From assembly GCA_027579435.1 (NCBI GenBank), contig JANBPK010001051.1, forward strand, positions 42,226 to 106,225: DNA of 64,000 bases. The letters are read 5' to 3'. The DNA comes from Candolleomyces eurysporus. Lineage: Eukaryota; Basidiomycota; Agaricomycetes; Agaricales; Psathyrellaceae. The first letter of the stretch is position 1, and each line of letters begins with the position of its first letter. Shown here one piece after another: positions 56,601 through 64,000 of this stretch. Made by a program: the position numbers and the translations under genes. The notes beneath the pieces were generated by a model, which was not told where the DNA came from, searched no databases, and was given only the letters and a program-made list of their open reading frames with translations.

Positions 56601-58239
56601 TCATTTGATATGGCCGCCCTGGTGAAGATCGCCGCTCCTCTCCTTCGAGACCAGAAAGTCCCATATAGATTTGTTTTTCAGCCAAACCTTCCTCCTTCCC
56701 GAACCATCATTTGACGAGGATGGAACATCAATCAGCGAGTGTAGATTGCTCAGCAAAGAGTCGGACGAGCCTGGCGGCAACACCAAATACTCGTCAAGTT
56801 CTTCGAGGGTACAGTAATCCTTTCCGGAGAGCACGATAGCATGCAGCAACCTTTTCCGAAGGTCAATGACGCCGGGAAGGATTTCATCGGCTTGGTAATG
56901 GAAGATGAACGTGTACAAGGCGTCCAGGTCGGCGAATGGCGCCTTGTAATCCGCGCTATTCGGCACCGGGATAGTCGAGACGAGCCAATCGAGCAGTTCT
57001 GCCGGATTCCTGGCTGGATTACCGGTAAACGCAATCACAGTCGCTACGTAGGTGAACAGGTTTTGCGCCTTGACCACAAGAAAATCCACTGTCTTTTGAG
57101 AAGGCCAGTCCTCGGGCCAGGAAATCAACTCTGCCATCGGGTGGGATGTTCGGATTCTCGTGAATTCGTGTTTCAGATATACGGTCATATCCCAATCCGC
57201 ACTGCAAGTATCCAATGCAATTTGGCGCAGGATCTTCGGCCGAATTGAATTGAGCTTTCGAAACGAATGTCGAATCTCGATACAGTCCGACGGACCAGAA
57301 ACGATGAACCGCAACGGGAACGTTCGATGTCTACTTGCCCAGGCTATGAGCTCGATAACATCCCGTTGTTGTTGCCTTCCAGTGCACTCGTCCAGTCCAT
57401 CGACGATGATGATGCTTCTATTCCACCATTTGCTGTAACGCTGCTTGAAGGCCGCGCAGTCTTCGACTCTTTTCGACCAACGACTTTGGCTTCGGAACGG
57501 TAGTCCCTTTAGACGCTCCCACCAATATCTATGTCTTGAATAGCGTAGGTATCGCTCGAGGGGCTGGAAGACAAGGCCAAGCATCTGGTCTTTGAGGGGT
57601 CGAGAAAAGGTATCTGGGTCGTCTTGAATGGCGCTAGAGACGTAGTCCCAAAGACCCGGGATATTCGAGGCGATTTGGTGTGCCAGGGTGGGGACGAGCA
57701 GCTTCTCATTGCTCGTACGCGAGGAATACATGGAGNAAAAAGAACGTGGCCAGCAAACGGTCCTCCTTGCGACACCGCATCGCAAGTTCTCGTTGCATGG
57801 TCGTCTTCCCTGACCCAGCAGGTCCGGAGAACCAGAGGACTGGTGTAGAGGCTTCAAGGGAAGTGCGAGGAGATTCGATCCATGCTTCGAANGGGGCTGA
57901 GGGCGCCTTGACGCGTTTTGGGGTGCAATAGAGGGCAGATGGATGTCATCAAGTCGGAGTCGTAGTGCGCTTCAGGGGCGCAGCGTGCTAACAACGCTTC
58001 CATACTGGTGTCTGGATTAACGAAATGAATCAGCTTGTTCAGCCTGAGAGCAACGATAAGGGACTTACCTTCGCTTCCATCCTTGTCCTCTGGGAGTCCT
58101 AGCGATTGTCGAGACACACGAGCAGCGGAATCAAGGGGTCGAACATCTAGATAGCGTAGAGGTTAGATAGCCGAGACTGTAGGGTAAATTCAACACTGGA
58201 CTCACCGTCGTCCGCAACCACATTTGAGGGCGTCTCCAT
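56601..58239 (-). CDS. NACHT-domain STAND ATPase 1
   Basis: NLR-like STAND protein of the agaricomycete NACHT group. Exons 58239-58206, 58146-58069 and 58011-56601; with the two N characters (57736, 57892) left out the frame is continuous and gives 506 aa. Family-typical entry: HPKTRQGALSPFEAWIESP. Walker A: VLWFSGPAGSGKTTM. Walker B: RSIIIVDGLDECTGR. Sensor: LPLRFIVSGPSD. The NACHT-associated helical part includes AQNLFTYVATVIAF and the winged-helix-like KNKSIWDFLVSKERSGDL. The protein ends there, with no WD40, ankyrin or TPR repeats, and the N-terminus before NACHT is only about 60 residues. By family it would act in non-self or stress signalling, but neither an effector nor a sensor domain is visible. 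Confidence 0.82.
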
Positions 58240-58526
58240 CGGGGCCTCGATGGGATAGGGCCTTCGTTAAAGGAATCTGCAGGAATACAGAGGGGCTGAG
58301 GGGAAAGGGCAAGGACGTGAACATGGCACATCCTCATGGCAAGGCAGAGTACACCCACAGATATCAACACCACGCCTTCTGCCTCGTTTCAATGTCGAAT
58401 AACGATAAGCGCATATTTACAATGAGGTAGAATAACAATATTGGTGAAACGGCATCCCGGTTCGCGGCTACTATATGAAAAATGAAATGAAAAAGGGAGG
58501 CAAAGTGAGTCTTACAATAATTTGCT

Positions 58527-59855
58527 TCATCTACTGCGTAAATTAGATGGAACCCATACTTGAAGAGAGTCCCTGCCGCTCCTGCTATCCAGGTCTTTCC
58601 CGTCCGCCCGCGTCAATATCGTCACCTCCTTCTGAAACACCTTCCTCAGCTTCTCAAGTTGTGTCGAATCGAGACTCGAGTCGGTTAGAGACAAGTGCCT
58701 CAACGAGTGCGGGAAGCGCGAAATAAACTCGAGGCATAGATCAAAGTCGCCGACGGGAGTACAGAGGCTCCGCAGCGAGCATTGCTCCACGTCGTCATGG
58801 CCCCCACCCCCTCGATGCTTGAGCAAGGCTTGTTGAACGGGTATCCACGAATTGAGGTGTTGCCTTGCTAACTCTTCGTCGGTGAGGAGGTTCTCCCCTG
58901 GAACTCGCGGCTGCAAGCTCAAATGCACTAGAGAGGATTGGTGGGTGTGGATGAATTGAGCGAGTGCTTCAGGGTCTGATAACCGCCCTCTACTCAAGCA
59001 GATATCTGCCGAGAAGCGACGGAGGAGAGGAAAAGGTCCAATCGACCGGAAAAGTGGGGCTAGGTCGACGGTGGAGTGGGAAACGATAGTGAGGGCGCGC
59101 AGGGAGTGCCGGTAGCGGTTGAGGAAAGGGATGACTTTGCGTTGAAGCGTCTTGGCTTCGGTCTTCTCCACCAGGCGGTTCCCGACCTCGACTTCATGAT
59201 CGAAGTCAAGCTCCAGTTGATTGAGGTGCTTCAACCGCCCGAGAGAGAGTAAGGGGTCAAATCTGAGGGCACTGGTCTTCACGGAGAGTCTGCGAAGATT
59301 CGGCCCAAAGGCTTCACGGGAAGCCTCCAGAAGCCGACGAGAATCCACAACAGCTAGCCCCCCCAGTTCAACCCGGAAATCGACCACATTCCGCATGTTG
59401 TGCATGGCCAAAATCATGCGGTCGAGGAAGAGTTTCGCGGTCGACGTAAGTTCGGTAGTTTTGACTGCGTCTCGAGCGTAAGTCGAAAGGTGTAGAAGAA
59501 TCGCAGAATACAGCTCCTGGAGCATGGACAACTGTACTTGATTCCGATTTACGAAGAACCAAGTGGACAGTTGAAAGCTTCGAACGCGACTCGCAATAGT
59601 CGGATCCGACTCCAGTTGCCCCAGCTGGCGCATCATACCATTGCATGGCTTCGTCCACCGAATATCCCGGTACTCTAAATCCAGGTAAAGCACGAGAAAG
59701 CTCCGGTGGATGGCCATGTATTTGCGCGGTAGACGACCGTCCTCTAAGATCGAGGCGAGTTCAGTTGCGATAGCGAGCCATAGCTCTGCTGGTAGGTTAG
59801 GTACGGTGGTTGGCATCGTGTAAAGAGGATGGTTGTTAGTCAACGTGCAGTGCAT
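58527..59855 (-). CDS. F-box-like / LRR-like protein 3
   Basis: Single-exon gene of 442 aa. ATG 59855 is used; a second ATG 13 codons on (59816) directly precedes the F-box-like NLPAELWLAIATELAS and may be the true start. Downstream there are irregular leucine-rich strands (LRRLSVKTSAL, LRALTIVSHS, LRHLSLTDSSL). Lies between the two NACHT genes; unrelated in detail to the F-box pair at 35.8-39.3 kb. Confidence 0.7.
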   Translation of the reverse strand: MHCTLTNNHPLYTMPTTVPNLPAELWLAIATELASILEDGRLPRKYMAIHRSFLVLYLDLEYRDIRWTKPCNGMMRQLGQLESDPTIASRVRSFQLSTWFFVNRNQVQLSMLQELYSAILLHLSTYARDAVKTTELTSTAKLFLDRMILAMHNMRNVVDFRVELGGLAVVDSRRLLEASREAFGPNLRRLSVKTSALRFDPLLSLGRLKHLNQLELDFDHEVEVGNRLVEKTEAKTLQRKVIPFLNRYRHSLRALTIVSHSTVDLAPLFRSIGPFPLLRRFSADICLSRGRLSDPEALAQFIHTHQSSLVHLSLQPRVPGENLLTDEELARQHLNSWIPVQQALLKHRGGGGHDDVEQCSLRSLCTPVGDFDLCLEFISRFPHSLRHLSLTDSSLDSTQLEKLRKVFQKEVTILTRADGKDLDSRSGRDSLQVWVPSNLRSR

Positions 59856-60174
59856 TCTTTTAGATATATGATGAGTGACCGCGGCATCAGTATCGTCACC
59901 TGCACGGCACTGGCGTCAAATGACAACACGAGTCACTCCCACCCTGATGTCTACACCATCGGACCTAACACTGCCAATCTGTCTAGAAATCGGTGACGAG
60001 CAGTACTGGCTGTTATGAATCGGCAGAGGAAGCGACCCACATCCCGGGCCTTCCCGCCTTTGCACCGCAGCATCCAGCCTCTTGAGGCTCGAGGCTGATA
60101 GAGGCTGATCCGCTCATGAACACATATATGGACATTCACCCGCCGCAAACCATCTACATAGGCCGGCCGTCCGC

Positions 60175-61196
60175 TTACGAGTCCAGATACATATCCCTGC
60201 TCCTTTCCTTACAAAGCAAATAGTCTCTAATCGTTCGATGATGGAATCGAATCGTCTGTCCTTCAGGAGGTAGACTAATGATAGAATGAAGGTCGCGCAG
60301 AACAGCTTCCACAGAACCAGAATGGAAGGAAAGATGCTCTTCAAGCTCTGATATCGACCGAAACGGATCCTTGGAGAACATGATTGCACGTAGCAGACGA
60401 CGGATCAGATCGGGGTCGGTATCGGGCGGGTGGAGGATAATGGAATACAGTGCATCGAGGTCGATGTATGATTGTTCGTAGCGGGCCGTGTTGTCCACCT
60501 GCGGCGAAGCATCGAGGATCTGCTGTAGAACCAATATGGGATCCCGACTTGAAGTGCTCATCAACTTGACGAGAGTCGATGCATACACAAACAACCCTCG
60601 AGCCTTCGTCACCAGCTTCCTGACAATCCCAACACCAGGCCAACCCTCCGCCGGAATGCTACCCCCTCCACGATTCGAGAATTCTTTCTGAATTCTCGCA
60701 AACTCGTCGTTGAGAAATACGAGGATGTCATTGTCGATGGGGGAACCGCCAAAGGTCACAAGCCTGCATGTCTCCTGGCTCAAATTCGCCATCGCCTTCC
60801 GGACAACATGGTCATGCTCGGACTTGGAGCTGGAGACAACGAATCGGAGAGGCAGGGGCCTTTGCATCGTCGCCCATTCCATGATTCCCACTATCCTCTC
60901 CTGGGCCTCCCTCCCCGTGATTTCGTCCAACCCATCCACTATAACCACATTTCGGTGCTGCCAATCTTCATGCATACTATTGAAGGCGATATATTGCTGA
61001 GCGTCCGTTGATGGGGACTGGCCGCCGAGAATGGCTTTATAACGTCTCCACCACAACTTCTGTTTCTTCGAGTACCGTACCAACTCTCCCAAAGGTCGGA
61101 AAACGAGAGCGGTCATCTGATCTTGTGGGCGACGTGAAAAGATCTCTGGGTCATCCCGAATGGCTCTGGAGACAAACGTCCAGAGACCTGGTACTT
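60175..61196 (-). pseudogene. NACHT-domain STAND ATPase 2, N-terminally truncated
   Basis: Paralogue of NACHT 1, colinear from VPGLWTFVSRAIRDDPEIFS onward. Walker B is NVVIVDGLDEITGREAQERI; LPLRFVVSSSKSE, KARGLFVYASTLVKL and HHRTIRDYLLCKERSRDMY follow. The part with Walker A and the family entry motif is absent. Homology stops at about 61196 and the sequence turns into AT-rich transposon DNA. The open frame runs a few codons further into foreign sequence (MMLCVQCL), which is not native. As in NACHT 1, there are no C-terminal repeats. Presumably inactive as an ATPase. Confidence 0.8.
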
Positions 61197-61764
61197 TCAG
61201 ACACTGGACGCACAGCATCATAGTTCAGCTAGAACTATGATGAAGATATGATGAAGATATGTGATATAATTTCACAATATTTCCATTAGAACTATTGTAG
61301 AATTATGAAATTAATATCTTCAGCATAAATGTGTCTGGAAGTATGCTGGAACTATAAAATCCCAAAATCCATCATACTTTCTGTTTGAAATTTTTGAGAT
61401 ATCTTGGGAATATAAAATCTGTTTAATGTATCATATCTCCAGCCAGAACTATGATTGGAAATATACAGACAATATGAAATCCAAGAAGTGAAGTCAGGGG
61501 CTTCATAGTTCTACAATATTTCATTCATAAGTCTGCCCAGAAATATAAAATTCCAATCAGGCACAGATGGCATCTGAACTGAATTGATGGCTGCCAACTG
61601 AACGCTGAGGTTAGACTGCATTGCAACATGCCACTGTTCAACTCTCCAAAATATGTCTCTGAAATGTGACAATCTAGCTTGGAAGCTTGAAGACTCTGAG
61701 TGGAAGCCTGGCAAACCAACTTGTGGAAGTTCAACAGGATTCCAATAATTGGATTTAGGAGTTT

Positions 61765-61910
61765 GACAATCCCACTTGGAAGTTGGACAATCCCATTCAG
61801 AAGTTGGACAATCCCACTTGGAAGTTGGACAATCCCACTTGGAAGTTGGACAATCCCACTTGGAAGTTGGACAATCCCACTTGGAAGTTGGACAATCCCA
61901 CTCAGACTTG
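61765..61910 (+). repeat. 21-bp tandem repeat array
   Basis: About seven copies of the unit acaatcccacttggaagttg plus one base, head to tail, with few substitutions. The mirror array starts at about 63897. The arrays sit inside the inverted repeats, a position typical of transposase-binding subterminal repeats. Confidence 0.9.
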
Positions 61911-62151
61911 AGGCTGCAGGTACATTCCATCCTAATAATTCATGCACTCATTTGACCATTGTGTTATTTTGGCACAAATGCACTCTACATCCATCCTTAC
62001 TCCCTCTCATTCTTTGAATCTCCTTCTGAATCTGGTGTTGGTGCTTTTGAGTACTTACTGACCCAACCACAATTTATATTAAGCTTGGTCAACTATTGTG
62101 TACCAATTGTGAATAGAGGGGCACAAACATCTTGCAGCGCAATATGGCATG
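61797..62151 (+). repeat. Inverted repeat, left arm
   Basis: Reverse complement of 63646-64000, gap-free over all positions compared (for example 61921 pairs with 63876). Includes 21-bp tandem repeats at its outer side. Confidence 0.9.
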
Positions 62152-63645
62152 AATGCCATTCAGGCCTCAACTAAGTCCGACTTCACCAAGGGTTAGTCTT
62201 CCTTCTTTGACTAACAGTTTGCGCAACGATGAATTGCCCCCTAGGTGATTCTACCACGCCCATCTACACTGATGAGTGGACCATTGATTCTGATGACAAA
62301 GGTATTTAATTTGTAGACATCCACTAAATACACCAGCTGACCACATCCAGTGCCTGTCTATGACACTCGTAATGCCCCCGCATTCAACTTTGTTGTGCAT
62401 GTGTCCAACATCGAGAATGCTCTCCCCTGCTGGCCTGCTGTCTCCAAAATTTCCTCTTTGGAGGCGGCGCTAGGAGACGATTTTTCAACGCATTTGAACT
62501 GAAAGATTTCGAAAACGAACAAGGTGACAAGGTGATGCTCCATGCCTTCCCTATGCTAGGTACGAGCTATACAAGTATGTCCACAGTGACAGAGTTGAGA
62601 ATGCTCCGGGCAAGACTGTTCATGCAATTGCACGTGATATACCTCTGGCCAAAAGCATTGGCATGTTAAATAGGGAGGAGCTGAAAGACTTATGTAGGGT
62701 CCATGGTGTCAATGTTGTAGGTCTCTACTACTGTGATGCACTGGTAGCAGCACTATCAGTTGCAACACATGCTTTTCAATCTTGACCCTGATTATTCTTG
62801 AATTGCCTGGTTCTGCCAAAGCAGGTTTGGTGGACATATTAGGACCCTTATTCCTCAAAGGCTGCAAGCCAATTCCTGCTAAAGACATTCAGGCTCTCCT
62901 TGGTGACAATAATCCATTACATGGGAAAGGTTCTCTCAGGTTAACACTGGTTTCTTGGAATGACCCAACACCTCTTGGGAATGATGATGTGTGCATACCA
63001 AACTGGCCCCTCGCTAGTCTTGTGTTGTACTTATCAACAGCTTGCATCCGTTCATTGGCAGCAGCTCATTGAGTTCAGATTCCAAATGATTGGTCAAAGG
63101 AGGACAGTCAGTGGTTTGTGTCAAATCATGTCTGCAATAACTGTCTGCAATAACTGCAATGAGTTGCAGTTCATACTGACCTGATCTCCCAAGAAACCAC
63201 AGGGTGAACCTAAAGCAAAAGCAGAAGACAGCAGACTGGAGTTTGAATGGGTACCCTTTGAGGATCGCTCTTGTGAGGCTTAGCCTCCAAAACCAGTGAG
63301 TAAAGCCGGTATTGCAAAGATAGTGAAACAGTTTTGTGATGATGACTTAGAACCGAGTGTTGTCGATGAAGATGGCTGCAGAGTATGTGGACAGCTATCT
63401 CCCAAGTCTCCGGTAGAGCAGCCAATCCAAGGTGTTCTCGGCCCTGTCATGGCTGTTGCTAAAACCAAGGTTTGTCAGCCTTGCAAGGAGACCCCTTCTG
63501 CAAGGGCACTGCCCAAAGTTAGCTTTAGCCAACTGGCTGTGGGTTGGTGACGTGCCAGATGAATTAAAGGATTTAACGCTTGCTGAGAAGACCTTGATAT
63601 CCAGGGTACAGTACAGCCAGTGCGTTGTCTGAGTTGCAAGCCGTC

Positions 63646-64000
63646 CATGCCATATTGCGCTGCAAGATGTTTGTGCCCCTCTATTCACAATTGGTACACA
63701 ATAGTTGACCAAGCTTAATATAAATTGTGGTTGGGTCAGTAAGTACTCAAAAGCACCAACACCAGATTCAGAAGGAGATTCAAAGAATGAGAGGGAGTAA
63801 GGATGGATGTAGAGTGCATTTGTGCCAAAATAACACAATGGTCAAATGAGTGCATGAATTATTAGGATGGAATGTACCTGCAGCCTCAAGTCTGAGTGGG
63901 ATTGTCCAACTTCCGAGTGGGATTGTCCAACTTCCGAGTGGGATTGTCCAACTTCCAAGTGGGATTGTCCAACTTCCAAGTGGGATTGTCCAACTTCCAA
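63646..64000 (-). repeat. Inverted repeat, right arm (continues past window)
   Basis: Reverse complement of 61797-62151. Ends in the 21-bp repeat array, cut by the window edge. Confidence 0.9.

Larger units (their letters stand above)
61205..64000. mobile_element. DNA transposon with long inverted repeats (right end outside)
   Basis: AT-rich sequence unlike its surroundings. A long inverted repeat (61797-62151 and 63646-64000, continuing past the window) brackets about 1.5 kb. The outer left arm (61205-61500) has scattered copies of a 'gaactatga' motif, as in subterminal repeats of DNA transposons. Interior reading frames are short and broken; one stretch reads LNREELKDLCRVHGVNV, which is weakly SAP-like. 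No transposase catalytic core was recognised, so this is probably a non-autonomous or decayed copy. It abuts the broken 5' end of NACHT 2. Confidence 0.75.

Noticed and set aside
61765..61910. CRISPR-like array
   Set aside because: Head-to-tail 21-bp repeats without spacers, in a eukaryotic transposon.

Overview
This window is nuclear DNA from a filamentous basidiomycete, almost certainly an agaricomycete (mushroom-forming) fungus. Genes are split by many short GT-AG introns of about 45-75 nt and are densely packed on both strands. Several families are typical of agaricomycetes: NACHT ATPases, F-box/LRR proteins, DUF6533 seven-helix proteins and wax-synthase-like acyltransferases. No prokaryotic, organellar or viral signature was seen. 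Most gene models below were spliced by hand from the sequence and checked for reading frame.

Layout. 1-2053: the 3' part of a REX1-like RNA exonuclease. 3076-4598: an aryl-alcohol-dehydrogenase-type aldo-keto reductase. 4814-22610: the most striking region, a cassette of three small paralogous GTPases (called A, B and C here) present three times in the same order and strand (A1-B1-C1, A2-B2-C2, A3-B3-C3). A decayed exonuclease copy lies just before the third cassette. 23013-24416: a LYAR-like nucleolar zinc-finger protein. 24804-26375: ATG3. 27514-28954: a GH128-like, probably GPI-anchored glucanase. 29160-33393: a twice-duplicated segment with four copies (three intact) of a six-cysteine small secreted protein. 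33602-35048: mevalonate diphosphate decarboxylase. 35767-39262: two F-box paralogues. 39570-40841: a wax-synthase-domain acyltransferase. 41062-44552: muskelin. 44686-48440: two copies of an unrecognised gene D, separated by a decayed muskelin 3' fragment that carries a retroelement insertion. 49670-51403: cytochrome c peroxidase. 51778-52936: a second aldo-keto reductase. 54174-55976: a DUF6533 seven-helix membrane protein. 56601-61196: two NACHT genes flanking an F-box-like gene. 61200-64000: an AT-rich DNA transposon with long inverted repeats, which truncates the second NACHT gene.

The best candidate for an undescribed system is the A-B-C array. All nine genes carry the P-loop on a separate 34-nt exon. 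The A members have a serine in place of the G3 glycine and long disordered tails ending in an Asn-rich, beta-prone motif. That motif resembles the amyloid-type signalling motifs placed before NACHT domains in mushrooms. Two NACHT genes lie about 40 kb downstream, but any functional link is inference.

Sequence quality: about 17 isolated N characters sit next to homopolymers. In five coding cases, omitting the N restores a conserved reading frame, so those frame breaks are assembly artefacts and not mutations.
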